Assembly (NCBI GenBank): GCA_942159475.1
Contig: OW804099.1
Location: 14,014,162-14,078,161, forward strand
From: Sthenelais limicola
Taxonomy: Eukaryota; Annelida; Polychaeta; Phyllodocida; Sigalionidae
Direction: 5' to 3'
DNA: 64,000 nucleotides
In this document: positions 21,501-31,541 of the stretch, one piece after another
Layout: each line of letters starts with the position of its first letter
Numbering within the stretch: position 1 is the stretch's first letter
Translations under genes and position numbers: made by a program
The notes under the pieces: model-generated
Told to the model about the DNA's origin: nothing
The model's input: the letters and a program-made list of their open reading frames with translations, nothing else
Database searches by the model: none

Positions 21501-22540
21501 CTACATTATTTCCCATTCCTACATACTTAGGAAATTGCTCTTACCTATTTTTAGATATAATCTATCTTATTGAGTCTTGCCTTTTGATTCACCTCAATCC
21601 AGCAACTTGGACGTTTGTGATGTTTAGAGCAGTAAAAACAGTAATAAGCGACATTAATACACAATTTTTATCAATTTTCAGTCGCCAAACCGTCTAGTCA
21701 CGAGACCGAATTTTTTTTTTCCGATCTGTCTCTGCCAAGTATACAAACTGCTATATTCAAAGCTGGCGGTGGGAATGTCCCCGAGCAACCAACAGGACTG
21801 GTAAACAAATAAAGAGTACTGTGGCCCCAAACCTGTATGGTGGCTCTACCTATACAATTGTACCTATATTTAATTAATTAAATATACATCATAAAATACC
21901 ATTTTCCCTTCGTACATACCTAGGACATTGCTCTCTCCTATTTTCACAGCATGCGACGAAGACGTTAATACATCTTTCTTATTTTCAGATATAATTTATC
22001 TGATAAAATAACATTTTTCATTTGTATCTACCTAGGAAATAACTCTTTCCTATTTTTAGATATAATTTACATCATAAAAAAACTTCATAACTTATTTTCA
22101 TGACATCCTGCCGTTGGGGTTTATATACAGTACTATGACATGGTGATGAATCGTTGGATAAATGCAGTCATAGTGAAACATTTTTAGCTTTCGTTTTAAT
22201 GTTTCTCTAGATTCTTTCTATCATGACCGCTCTTGTGAGTAGAGGGGGATTAATAGTGCCTCTTCCAATACAGGAACACATCCTTATGAAACTAGTTTAA
22301 TTATTTATTGATAATGACTTATTGTTCTCTTCATTGAGTGATGATACTTGTTGCTGTTTTATTGTTATTCTTCCACATTGTCGCCTAAGAAAATAATATA
22401 TTGAGGCATTGGAAGAGCTGGCACGCCAGATATGACCAACCATTATTTGTAAAGATCTGACAATAAAATTATTTGAATTGAATTGATTGAAATCTAGGTT
22501 TGTATCTACTTAGGAAAATACATTCCATATTTCTCCCTTT
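21501..22540. repeat. Degenerate ~60-bp interspersed repeat (4-5 copies)
   Basis: Copies of 'CTACATACTTAGGAAATTGC' followed by 'CCTATTTTTAGATATAAT' recur, with changes, near 21520, 21905, 22025 and 22503. A partial copy lies at about 222 inside the first LINE. The spacing is irregular, so this is a scattered or decayed family, not an array. Confidence 0.5.
22411..22491 (+). mobile_element. Retroposon 3' tail with GGAAGA hairpin (copy 2)
   Basis: GGAAGA (22411-22416) is followed by the stem CTGGC/GCCAG (22418-22429), AATAAA (22462) and a TTGAA-type tail repeat. It matches the tails at 8529 and 52812. Confidence 0.55.
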
Positions 22541-22619
22541 GTTAGCCTCTATAGGGCCTTATACAAATTTGTGTTATTACCATTATGTGATGTATATGGT
22601 TCATATGCGTGTATATCTT

Positions 22620-22705
22620 GACGACAGGGGGCACCACCACGCGGCAGGTGTATCGGTAGTTGCTGTCCAGCGCCAGTCTGATCGCAGCCACCGACCTGGT
22701 ACAAT
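22620..22705 (-). other. GC-rich coding-like segment of unknown identity
   Basis: A GC-rich island of about 85 bp in AT-rich surroundings. On the minus strand one frame reads 'AAIRLALDSNYRYTCRVVVP' with mostly G or C third positions, and a CAG acceptor-like site precedes it at 22706. I do not recognise a family. It could be an orphan exon or a transposon fragment. Confidence 0.25.
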
Positions 22706-22849
22706 GGATACATCACATGAACTGAACTGCTGGGTTTTTTTTAATTGTTCGTTTAATAAAGGCGTCCGTCAAGTCGCCGGCTTATTGCCGCAATCCCCTT
22801 CCTTGTTCTGTTGTTCCTGGATATAGGAAATGTTTAACCCATTTGATTT

Positions 22850-23400
22850 GATTGGTTTTGATGAATTCTTTGATGTGTCTGAATCTTAGGCCTAAAAATC
22901 GGTGCTAATAAAGTGGGAGCCTCCCTTCCATACAAACTTCATTACAGTGGTGTTAATTTCATGGTTGGGGTTAATGGGACACATGACAAGGTATGTTTTT
23001 TGTTTTTATAAAATATCAAGGGCGGGAGAGCTGAGTGTGAGGTTGGAAAAAAGAGATAGAAATGCACTTTATAGTCATATCCAGGACCATGACAAGGTAT
23101 GTTGGAGCAGTGGTAATAGAAATACATTTGACACAACAATTCTTCCTTCCAATCATTAATAACATTTTTCATGTTTTCTAAGAGTTTTGTCAAGTTAATG
23201 TTTGATAAGGCCTCGTAGTCTCTAGGGTAGGGGAGTGGAACTTTCATCTCTCTAGCCAAACTGAATTGGAGGATGTTACTATTCGTTGACGTGATATTGC
23301 CCATATTAAAACCTTCAGATTTTGAGGGGTTGATCTTGAGAGTCGTCAATGAATGTTTGGATGCTACCCATGGTCCTTTTCATTAGATAATTTTGGATGT
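22850..23400. other. Intergenic region
   Basis: No gene is recognised. A segment at 23008-23100 ('ATATCAAGGGCGGGAGAGCTGAG' with 'CCAGGACCATGACAAGG') is loosely repeated at 60450-60610, so it is probably part of a dispersed element. A minus-strand open frame of 135 codons covers 22942-23349 without a known domain. Confidence 0.35.
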
Positions 23401-23401
23401 G

Positions 23402-23607
23402 ACCTTAGCCAATCTTCTCAAATAAGCTAAATTTCAGACGAAAATAAAGTTCAAAATAAAGTTCAACCTAACCGAACAGGTTGCTAGAACCAATGCAATG
23501 CCCAATATACTCGAATTTACCTGGTATTGACCAAACTGAAGCCTAATTTAGCAGAATTTACTAAATGTGTACATCTGCCAATTATACATGTTCTGAAAAT
23601 CTGACCC
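23402..23607 (-). mobile_element. MITE family 1, copy A (5' end truncated)
   Basis: In reverse orientation it matches the copy at 27827-28052 over about 205 bp. It keeps the terminal repeat TCAGATTTTCAGAA at one end (reverse complement at 23592-23607) but lacks the other terminus. It is non-coding. Confidence 0.8.
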
Positions 23608-24129
23608 ATCTATTTCATGAGTTTTTCCATAAGTATTGATAAAACATAAGTCTACTAAACATCTAGATGTAAAAGGATTCTGTATAACATGTTAACCTAC
23701 TAAGTGCTGTAAATGTTCAACTTGAATATATTTCATGTTCATAAGTATTCATTTCCTTATTTATATTATAAATACCTTGATCTATCTGTTCATGATTTAA
23801 TATTGTCAGGTTGGGGAACAAGGACCTCAACCTTATATCACAAAGGGGAATAAAACTGGAATAGAATCACAACATATTTTCTCTATGTTGGGGAGGGGAG
23901 CTGTCAACAGTATTTCCTCTATATATTCTTATGACTCCGGGGGAGCGTTAACACATAGAATATTATCCACCTTAGGACTTTGATACAGAGAATAGTTCTT
24001 TCCCTCACTATCTTTATTAAATATATTCTCGCGTAAGTAACGTAAACAACCACGATTAAATTATTATTAAATTATTTATAGTTGAATGACACCAAAACTT
24101 TAAGTCCAGCAATTTGGTATTTTTGAAGT

Positions 24130-24201
24130 TTTATTTGATGGTAATGATGATGTATTTTTGTATTCCAACGTTTCAGATCTTTAGTCGATCCTTCTTCAGG
24201 G
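24130..24201 (-). mobile_element. CTGAnGA-hairpin-GAAACGTTGG retroposon tail motif (copy b)
   Basis: On the minus strand CTGAAGA is followed by a GGATC/GATCT stem and GAAACGTTGG, with AATAAA about 45 nt further on. Same order as the copies at 15842, 30346 and 34971. Confidence 0.55.
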
Positions 24202-25260
24202 AATGGTTACAATAAAGGTTTTCAGAGGTAGAGTAAACTTGTGTAAGATTATTATTAGATATCGATAGTGTTTAAGCCTGGAAGAGATCCAGAGACAATT
24301 ACACAGATGTGCAACACTGGGCTAGTGGCTCATCACTCAATAACAAGAACATAGGCATTATTCACAACATTCAGACCCGGGATTATTATAGAATAAATAC
24401 GGTATTTTATCAACTGCTTTTTTACTTCAAAGGTGAATATCCCGATATTTAGCAAAATTCACAAAAATAACTTTCAAAAGTAATCATTTTATTTATTAAC
24501 ATTTGTGACAACACATTATCTAACAGTCTTCAAGTCTCAGTTAAAGTTACCATGAAATACAAATAGAATACTATATGATGATACACACAAGCGCTCTTTG
24601 GGAGGACATTAATCCCCTTTCTTTCTCACATATTTTCCCAGTATAAAATGTATTCTACAAATACTCAAACTATAACCACATTCCTAATATTACCTAAATT
24701 AGCACTCTAGTTGATAGAAAGTTGTCATAAAATAGAATAAGTTAAAGGGTGAGCTAATGACAATTTGTAATAGATTGGTGATGTTTGTTGTTATTTTATA
24801 ACAAAATAGTTGTGTTCGATTTGTTAAATAATTTCAGCCAAGGCGTTCTTGGGGGAACTATTATTGTAATTGTATTTTGAAAGGAAATAAAAATATTTAT
24901 TTGTTTTAACAAGTCTAGTCTGTGAGTGTCTTCATGCGATCCCTCAGTTCCTCAGGCCCCCCAAAAATGTGTTTATCCGATTTGTCTGGCCTTATTTAAC
25001 TACCTAGTTATTCTAGGTAGGTGGGGTTGGGTGGGTAACTTTAAAATTTTTTTAGGATATGACCAGGAATTGAAAAGAAACATCTATTTTATAACAATAG
25101 TTGTTTAAACGAGGGAAATGTGCTTTTTGACAGTTCCAGGTTAGTGTCAAAAAATAAAAAAAAACCAGTAAGGTATGGTAAAAAAAAAAAATCAGGTATG
25201 GTCAAAATTTGTTTAGGTAGGGGAAGGTTTTTCTAGGTAAGTGGAGGGGGGCCCGGGGGG
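24202..25260. other. Intergenic region
   Basis: No gene or strong repeat is recognised. It ends in a G-rich stretch that includes a poly-G run (25262-25280), next to the 3' end of the zinc-finger gene. Confidence 0.4.
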
Positions 25261-25303
25261 AGGGGGGGGGGGGGGGGGGGAAGGAAGATTGGAAACACAC
25301 CTG

Positions 25304-25309
25304 TTTATT
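25304..25309 (-). promoter_or_regulatory. Candidate polyadenylation signal of zinc-finger gene 1
   Basis: AATAAA on the minus strand, about 170 nt after the stop codon at 25478. Confidence 0.4.
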
Positions 25310-25477
25310 TTTTTTGTCTGACATATGGAAGTAGAGAGTAATTAGAGCAAAAGTCTGAGGTCTGGGCACAGCACATGTACTTCAAGAATGTATCAGTCAA
25401 TGTCTCTCTGCGGGTCAAGCGAGCACAGAACTGGAAAAGTCTTTTGGGAATGTATCTATCAGAGAGAGATGTCTTTC

Positions 25478-26485
25478 TCAGGTGGCATCTGCTACGGGTT
25501 TGTCTCCACTATGTTTTTTCATGTGGTTCTTCAGCGTTCCAGAATGTGCTGCCTTAAAGTCACACACGGTACACTTAAAAGGCTTTTCACCGGTGTGTGT
25601 TCTCATGTGTGTTTTCACGGCGGCATTCTGTGTTGACCTATAGTCACACTCAGTACACTTATATGGCTTTTCTCCAGTGTGTGTTCTCATGTGGTGCCTC
25701 AGGGTTCCAACTTTTCTTGCACAAAAGTCACACTCAGTACATTTATAGGGCTTTTCTCCTGTGTGTGTTCTCATGTGTTCTTTGAGGGTTAAAGACCGTA
25801 CTGCCCTATAGTCACACAGCGTACATTTATGAGGCTTTTCACCGGTATGTATCTTCATGTGAACTATCAGGGATGAGGACTGGGCTGTCCTATAGTCACA
25901 CACAGTACATTTATAAGGCTTTTCTCCAGTGTGTCTTCTCATGTGGTTCTTCATGTGCACAGCCGTTACTGACCTATAGTCACACTCAGTACATGCATGA
26001 GGCCTTTCTCCTGTGTGTATTTTCATGTGTCGACTCAGGGCGCTTGAATGCCCTGTCTTATAGCCACACACAGTACAAACATACGGCTTTATCCCAGTAT
26101 GGATCAGCATGTGGGTCTTAAGAAGTGATACATCTGCTGTCCTATAGTCACACTCAGGACATTTATATGGCTTTTCTTTAGAGTGCTTTCTTCTAATGTG
26201 TATCTTCAGCTCGGAATACAGTGTTGCCTTATAATCGCACACAGCACAAATATGAGGCTTTTCTCCGAAGTGTCTCATCATGTGGGTTTTGTAGCGGTCG
26301 GCCCTGTATGTACTGTAGTCACACAGCGAACATGCGTAAGGTTTGCCTTGTATTGGGGTCTTAGGCTGACTCATGTCCATGCTCTCCCCCTCAGGCCCTA
26401 CCTCCGCGTCAATGTCACCCATTATTATCAGATCCGCCCTCGCAGTCTCGGGAACAACTTCCTCCTCCTCCTTAATGTCACCCAT
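25478..26485 (-). CDS. C2H2 zinc-finger protein, ten fingers (335 aa)
   Basis: A single-exon nuclear DNA-binding protein by family. After an acidic leader of about 48 residues come ten C2H2 fingers joined by TGEKP-type linkers, from 'YACSLCDYSTYRADRYKTH' to 'FKCTVCDFKAAHSGTLKNH', then a short tail. All ten have both Cys and both His; finger 2 has an extra residue between its His. The C-x2-C-D-Y/F finger style is common in expanded invertebrate families. The start is firm: a TAA lies in frame ten codons upstream, and only ATT/ATA repeats separate it from the ATG at 26485. A 63-bp tandem duplication places a second 'MGDI' at residue 22, so an alternative start is possible. No KRAB, SCAN or ZAD domain is present. 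The DNA target cannot be given. Confidence 0.9.
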   Translation of the reverse strand: MGDIKEEEEVVPETARADLIIMGDIDAEVGPEGESMDMSQPKTPIQGKPYACSLCDYSTYRADRYKTHMMRHFGEKPHICAVCDYKATLYSELKIHIRRKHSKEKPYKCPECDYRTADVSLLKTHMLIHTGIKPYVCTVCGYKTGHSSALSRHMKIHTGERPHACTECDYRSVTAVHMKNHMRRHTGEKPYKCTVCDYRTAQSSSLIVHMKIHTGEKPHKCTLCDYRAVRSLTLKEHMRTHTGEKPYKCTECDFCARKVGTLRHHMRTHTGEKPYKCTECDYRSTQNAAVKTHMRTHTGEKPFKCTVCDFKAAHSGTLKNHMKKHSGDKPVADAT

Positions 26486-26536
26486 TATTATTATTATTAT
26501 TATATAATATTATTCGCTCTCGGGAACAACTTTCGC
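26411..26536 (-). repeat. 63-bp tandem duplication across the zinc-finger start codon
   Basis: 'AATGTCACCCATTATTAT' begins at 26411 and again at 26474, and 'CTCGGGAACAACTT' follows each. The duplication repeats the codons for MGDI and extended the N-terminus by 21 residues. Confidence 0.85.
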
Positions 26537-26579
26537 GCACTTTCTGGCGAATTCAGCACTTCAATCCAGAGTTGAAACA

Positions 26580-27061
26580 CAAGCAGGTCAATTTAGCAGC
26601 TCAGAGACGACACCAGGATCACTTCTAGGTTTGAGGAGGTGGAGGATAAGGATTCTAGGATGACAGGGTTAATCCTGGATGGTGTATTCACGTAGAGATC
26701 CCTCAATTTCATCTAAAATATTCCAACTACATCTACCGTCGTTGCTGTTTGAACGGAAGTGACTGTTGCCACCGGAAGTAAAGTGAAGAGGCAATATTAA
26801 TCGTTGGCACAGCCTTATTTACATGTAATTAAAATTGATCTTGAGGAGATCGAGGAGGCAAAGATCAGCATAATTTAATTTTCTATCTGAAACATTTTTC
26901 AAGTTTCTGTGAAGCAATCTTGAACATCTGTTCTGCGAGGCAAGGTGCTAGTTTACTCCTATTGTCGCCCACAACAAACGCGCAGCTGATCTGAGCGCGT
27001 CACGAAAAGAAAGAATGATTAAACATTTGTTGGATCATTGAATTCCACAAATACGGAGGCT
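26580..27061. promoter_or_regulatory. Possible bidirectional promoter region
   Basis: It lies between the start of the minus-strand zinc-finger gene and a CpG-richer plus-strand exon candidate. No core element can be named with confidence. The inference rests on the divergent arrangement only. Confidence 0.25.
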
Positions 27062-27184
27062 ATGGGGGAAAGCAAGCTGGATAACTTCGCTGTGTCTGCG
27101 AGAGCGTCTGTCTCTAAAACAGTTACAGGACAGACTATCGAAAGGGGAACAAGACGAAGACGCACTCCGAGACCAGGACCAGGG
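27062..27184 (+). CDS. Candidate first coding exon of an unidentified gene
   Basis: ATG at 27062 opens 41 codons that end exactly at a good donor, GTGAGC (27185). The peptide begins MGESKLDNFAVSARASVSK and ends with the basic, Pro-rich 'RRRRTPRPGPG'. The region is richer in GC and CpG than its surroundings, as often seen at metazoan promoters. I find no matching second exon; the next coding-like sequence downstream is the SWIM pseudogene at 28.1 kb, which may be unrelated. No domain is recognised. Confidence 0.3.
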
Positions 27185-27329
27185 GTGAGCGAGCAAAATT
27201 CCCGCCGTCCAGGCCGCCCTCAATGGCCGGTAACTTGCCTGGGGAGCCCACGGTCTCTACGGTGTACAGACGCCAGGGCCCACTTTTGCTTATTCTCAGT
27301 CGTTGGGGCCCACACACAATTAGTTCAAT

Positions 27330-27826
27330 GAAACCATGAAAAAAGACACCAGGTAAGTTTGTATACTCTACTCGGTAACATAATCAAATAGCGGTACCAA
27401 TAAAAGAGGAAAGAATCAGTTGATCTAATTTAAAACCCTATATTATACGGCTATATAGCTTTGTTGGGTCTTAGCATCCCCTTCCAAGCCTTTGGTTTGT
27501 GTAACAAGCCGACATTGAAGGTGTGGGTGTTACCTGCCCCCCCCCCCCCCCCCCCCCCAACCTGAGTGCTAAAATTAGTAAACATGGCTCCCCTCAGACT
27601 TTCACCTGAGCAAGCCCTTCCCCCTCACCCCCCCCCCCCCTCTCCCTCACCCCCAACACACACACAATCATATCGAACTCTAGACAGAAACAAACTTAAT
27701 TATAAAAATGAAACATATCCAACAATATAGAATTAGTTACCGTAGCAATAAAATGTTGGTTAAATATCTTGGTCTGAATTGATTTTTTTAAAAAAGAAAC
27801 ATTTATAAACGCCAGGCTGTGTATGT
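27330..27826. other. Non-coding region with poly-C runs
   Basis: Contains poly-C runs at 27538-27558 and 27628-27640 and no recognised gene. Confidence 0.5.
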
Positions 27827-28052
27827 GTCAGATTTTCAGAAAATGTGCAGCTGTGCACATTTAGTAAATTCTGCTAAATTAGGCTGCAATTTGGCCAATA
27901 CTAGGTAAATTCGAGTATATTCAGCATTGCATTGATTCTAGCAATCTGTTTGGTTAGGTTGAACTGTATTCTGAACTTTATTTTCGTTTGAAATTTGTAT
28001 TATTTGAGAAGATTGGCGAAGTTGAATTGTACATTTTCTGTAAATCTGACCC
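27827..28052 (+). mobile_element. MITE family 1, copy B (both termini present)
   Basis: 226 bp with terminal inverted repeats: GTCAGATTTTCAGAAAATGT at the left and the reverse complement of GTCAGATTTACAGAAAATGT at the right. It is non-coding. Copies A, C and D elsewhere in the window share the interior (for example 'CTGCTAAATTAGGCTGCAAT'). The superfamily is not determined. Confidence 0.85.
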
Positions 28053-28089
28053 GTATTTCTTCATCTTACTCATACTATCTTAACTTTCA

Positions 28090-28810
28090 GTTTCAACAGG
28101 TGAAGAAATGGGGAATTACACAGTGTGCGGAGCAAGAAGCTTCTCATGTGTGGGTGGGTACAACAGGTGTAGCAGCACACAGTTGAGTCTGCAGGGATAA
28201 CATGAGTTTCAGCTAAATCTACTGGTTTTCCGTTATTTAATATAAGCCGGGTCTATTCACCATTTGAATAAGCCCGGGCTTATACACAGGTATTATACGG
28301 TAAAAATATTATACGATAAAAATATAAAGCTGAACATGTTTGACTGAATGAAAAATTCATTTGCCACATTAAACATGAACAATTTAAACTTTTTTATGTA
28401 TATATAGGCCCCCACCCCCCACCCCTATATGAATTTTGGCAAAGTATTAATGTGTTTATTCCTTGAAGTGGGTAACAATATTGTCTCTTTCAGACTTGGA
28501 GAGCCCTGCACCCATGTCGGTGGACTTCTCCACAAGGTTGAAATGGGTTTGGCCAAACTGTGTCCTGTACTGACGTCCAGTAGAGTGGTCCGGGGTGAAG
28601 CCTGCCCGTCTGGTTGAACTAGAGTTTATCGTGCAGAAGCTAAGAAAGCTTATAAAGAGATGAACAACAAGCCTAAGATGACACTACTTAAATCACACCC
28701 TCCCACTGAGGAAGAGAAGAACGAATTCCTTGTTTCTCTACTGACATCTCATGACACTTTGCCGGTTGGCCATTTGAAGTGTCATTATAATTCTAATATG
28801 TGGCATAACA
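28090..28810 (+). pseudogene. SWIM zinc-finger protein pseudogene fragment
   Basis: Pieces in three frames fit the SWIM-domain proteins that are abundant in many invertebrate genomes, often linked to a YqaJ-type nuclease. The first, near 28105-28185, reads 'EASHVWVGTTGVAAHS' (the 'WV....G.V.AAHC' part) and stops where CTC should follow. After a TTTCAG acceptor-like site comes 'LGEPCTHVGGLLHKVE' (28497-28544), which holds the second zinc-binding CxH. Then, one frame over, 'RPVEWSGVKPARLVELEF' (to about 28630). Last is 'YRAEAKKAYKEMNN' and 'HPPTEEEKNEFLVSLLTS' (28628-28760). The order is right, but two frame changes and several stops are needed. The C-terminal nuclease is absent. An intron between the two SWIM halves would explain the gap, so it may be a decayed gene copy. 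Confidence 0.65.
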
Positions 28811-29094
28811 ATAAACTTGAGACATTAATCAACAAGCAATTAACTGCTTACTGTAAGTTACTTTTAAAATCAATGATATTTTATTCCATAAATATTTTAT
28901 TACAATAAAGAGTCTCCCCAGTAATGAATCTAACAACGAAAGTAACAATTGTTGATAATTTCTTCTCACAAATGTTAACTAATTTTCCTTACAATCGTTT
29001 TCCAAATCTGACAATTATTATATATCTATTTTCATTTGTTTTTCAGCACAACTTGATAGATATTGAAATTTCGTTCCAGCGAACCTGTTAACGT

Positions 29095-29215
29095 GCACTT
29101 GGGGAGCTAAGCAGGCTAGCTTCTGGACGTTGGGGCCCCAGGACGCTAGGGCCCCGAGCTTGGACGTTGGAGCACCGACGTTAGGGCCCTGGACTTGGAT
29201 GTTAGGGCTGCGGCT
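29095..29215. repeat. GC-rich degenerate short repeat
   Basis: About seven imperfect copies of a 15-17-bp unit around 'GGACGTTGGGGCCC' (variants GACGCTAGGGCCCC, GACGTTAGGGCCCT, GATGTTAGGGC). It is an isolated GC-rich patch in AT-rich DNA. Confidence 0.6.
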
Positions 29216-29229
29216 CCTCCCTCAGTTTA

Positions 29230-30340
29230 TAAATACTAAACTAATTTATCCTTTAAGTTAATACTAAACCATAAGTTATGCTATACAGAGATTTCACTGA
29301 CGTCACGGCCCTCGCCATGTCTGGGGTCTCGTTAGATGCCTATGTATGCTGCGATACTTGAAAATACCGTTTTCTGGCTGTTTTAGCCTTTACCAGTTTT
29401 AATCTGCCTCAACATTACCTTCATGGTAGGTTAGATAACCTGCCTTTAGTGTAGTATTACCCAAGTATCCACTCTTGTGAGGTTTATCAACTTTGTTTTG
29501 ATACCCATGCTGTAGACGGCAAGGGTAGCGTTGACCCGGACATGGCAGCCAGCAGGGTTCCCCAGCCACCCGGGTGAAATCTATGTATAAGTTTAGAATT
29601 TTACAAAGATGCATTTTACACGAATGAATGTTATATAGTTTGTATAGTTTATACAGTTGTAGTTATATATTATATATACTATTCCTGGGCATTGCTGTCA
29701 GAAATTTAAAGATACTAAGAGCACAAAATAATGATGAATTAAGTTAATCCTCCAAAATTTTGATGAAATGACTTTCAGATGGACGGGCAAAGGGGGACAA
29801 AAAGTAGAAAATATGCTTTTGACCAATGTTACCAGAGAGTGCATGTTCAATGCAGATAATATAAATATTGCTGGAGGCAAAGAGACACAAACGTAGCAGT
29901 TTCTGTTGTAGCTTCTGTTTATTATTGCTTGTAGTTCGAGAACAATAAGTATCGGTCTGCTGTCATACAATATCCAATAAGAAACAAGTGGACAACTTCA
30001 TATTAGATTGGATTCGTTCAATTGTTTACAACATATTTATTGTTGTCCAGCTTCCCATGTGAGACTGTGTGATATCCAACAGTTGTTCATTACAAGTTTA
30101 TAATAAACCAGTAATAATTACCTGTAATTAGAGCAATAGACTGATAAATACCAAAATGTGTTCAAACAATGACCAAAATTTCCTACATGTATGCCATAAA
30201 AAAATTCCTGAGGATGCAAAACAAACAATTTATCTTGATGTATTCTTTAAGTAACCCCTAACAACCGTAATGACGTCATAGACAAGACATAATGGCCGCC
30301 ATGCAGGCCACAATTTCATTGATTTTCAATCTGTTTTACA
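29230..30340. other. Intergenic region
   Basis: No gene is recognised. Two CRE-like palindromes (TGACGTCA) occur at 30271 and nearby TGACGTCA at 29299 without gene context, so they are not interpreted. Confidence 0.4.
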
Positions 30341-30345
30341 ATATG

Positions 30346-30410
30346 CCCTGATGAAGGTTTAATGTAACCGAAACGTTGGCAAACTGTGTCAAAACATCTT
30401 GAATAAAACC
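30346..30410 (+). mobile_element. CTGATGA-hairpin-GAAACGTTGG retroposon tail motif (copy c)
   Basis: CTGATGA (30348-30354) is followed by the stem GGTT/AACC (30356-30359, 30366-30369), GAAACGTTGG and AATAAA at about 30402. This copy has the exact CTGATGA...GAAA order of a hammerhead ribozyme core, with one extra A before the stem. Confidence 0.6.
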
Positions 30411-30705
30411 ATGAGCAACAGGAATCTGACTCTGGTATTATTATTTCCAGTTTTGAGGTTTATCCCCATATATTGATTTGTATAATAAAATACCTATAAA
30501 CATTCTGAACTATGCCAGGAAAAACTATATTATCACATCATGATTTTGGTTGTTGAAATAATGATAAAATAAACTTTAAAGTAGTTGTGATATTACAATA
30601 AGGTACAATAAGGAGCAGGTCAAGACTGTCCTAGTAAAATTAATTGGGTAAAGCAGCTGTTGGTAGGGTAATAAAAACCCATTAATCTCCCACTGCACAG
30701 ACCGC

Positions 30706-30718
30706 CCCCCCCCCCCCA
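30706..30718. repeat. Poly-C run followed by (CA)n
   Basis: A homopolymer of about 13 C joined to a short CA microsatellite. Confidence 0.85.
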
Positions 30719-30832
30719 CACACACACACTCAAAGGGTTGTAGGTCAGAAGCATTGAACTACAAACGTCTGGTAACCAACTGACGTCAATGCAGGATACA
30801 ACCTATCCAAATTTGATAACCTTCTGCTAGAT

Positions 30833-30975
30833 GATACTTGGCCTGGATAGGATGAAGTGTTACATATTGGAATATGTATAACCTATCCAGACTATGTATC
30901 ATGGTAAGGATAGTTCTTGTTGTAAACTTGTTGCAACTCAAACTTTGTAAAATTGCTGCTAATTAGTCTACGATT
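30833..30975 (+). repeat. Dispersed repeat with conserved hairpin, copy 1
   Basis: The stem CTGGATAGG/CCTATCCAG with a further TACATAT/ATATGTA pairing occupies 30843-30890. It is followed by 'GATAGTTCTTGTTGT' and 'GCTGCTAATTAGTCTA'. A second copy with the same order is at 48453-48605. Confidence 0.7.
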
Positions 30976-31280
30976 TATAATGTGTTGTGTACTACCAGTC
31001 CATCAATTTACAAATACTGATCTGAAAGTCAAGAATAGCGATGAGGATAAAATTTAGTTTATTAGCCGAGAATGAGGCCGAGGGAATGAGGCTGAGAGAA
31101 TTAGGCAGAAAATGAGGCCGAGGGAATGCTGTAAACTATTAGAAGTCTGACAGCTGTACACATTCATTAACTGTTTCAAAATAAAAAAGGTAATAAAGTA
31201 AAGAACTACTCAACTGGAATATATATTTGACTATTCATCTGTTAGAGTGGGTTTACCTGCTTTATTCATTATAAAGCATC

Positions 31281-31541
31281 CACACTGTAGAAAATAGTGG
31301 AGGACAGGTCACACTGTAGAAAATAGTGGAGGACAGGTCACACTGTAGAAAATAGTGGAGGACAGGTCACACTGTAGAAAATAGTGGAGGACAGGTCACA
31401 CTGTAGAAAATAGTGGGGGACAGGTCACACTGTAGAAAATAGTGGGGGACAGGTCACACTGTAGAAAATAGTGGGGGACAGGTCACACTGTAGAAAATAG
31501 TGGGGGACAGGTCACACTGTAGAAAATAGTGGGGGACAGGT
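31281..31541. repeat. 29-bp tandem repeat, nine exact-length copies
   Basis: Nine units of 29 bp starting CACACTGTAGAAAATAGTGG. The first four read GGAGGAC and the last five GGGGGAC, so one mutation spread through half of the array. Confidence 0.95.

Noticed and set aside
25388..26575. Plus-strand ORFs opposite the ten-finger gene
   Set aside because: Shadows of the repetitive finger codons; Cys/His patterns make sense only on the minus strand.
29299..30278. CRE palindromes TGACGTCA as regulatory sites
   Set aside because: No gene start nearby; short motif expected by chance.
31281..31541. CRISPR-like array
   Set aside because: Units are contiguous without spacers, and the genome is eukaryotic.
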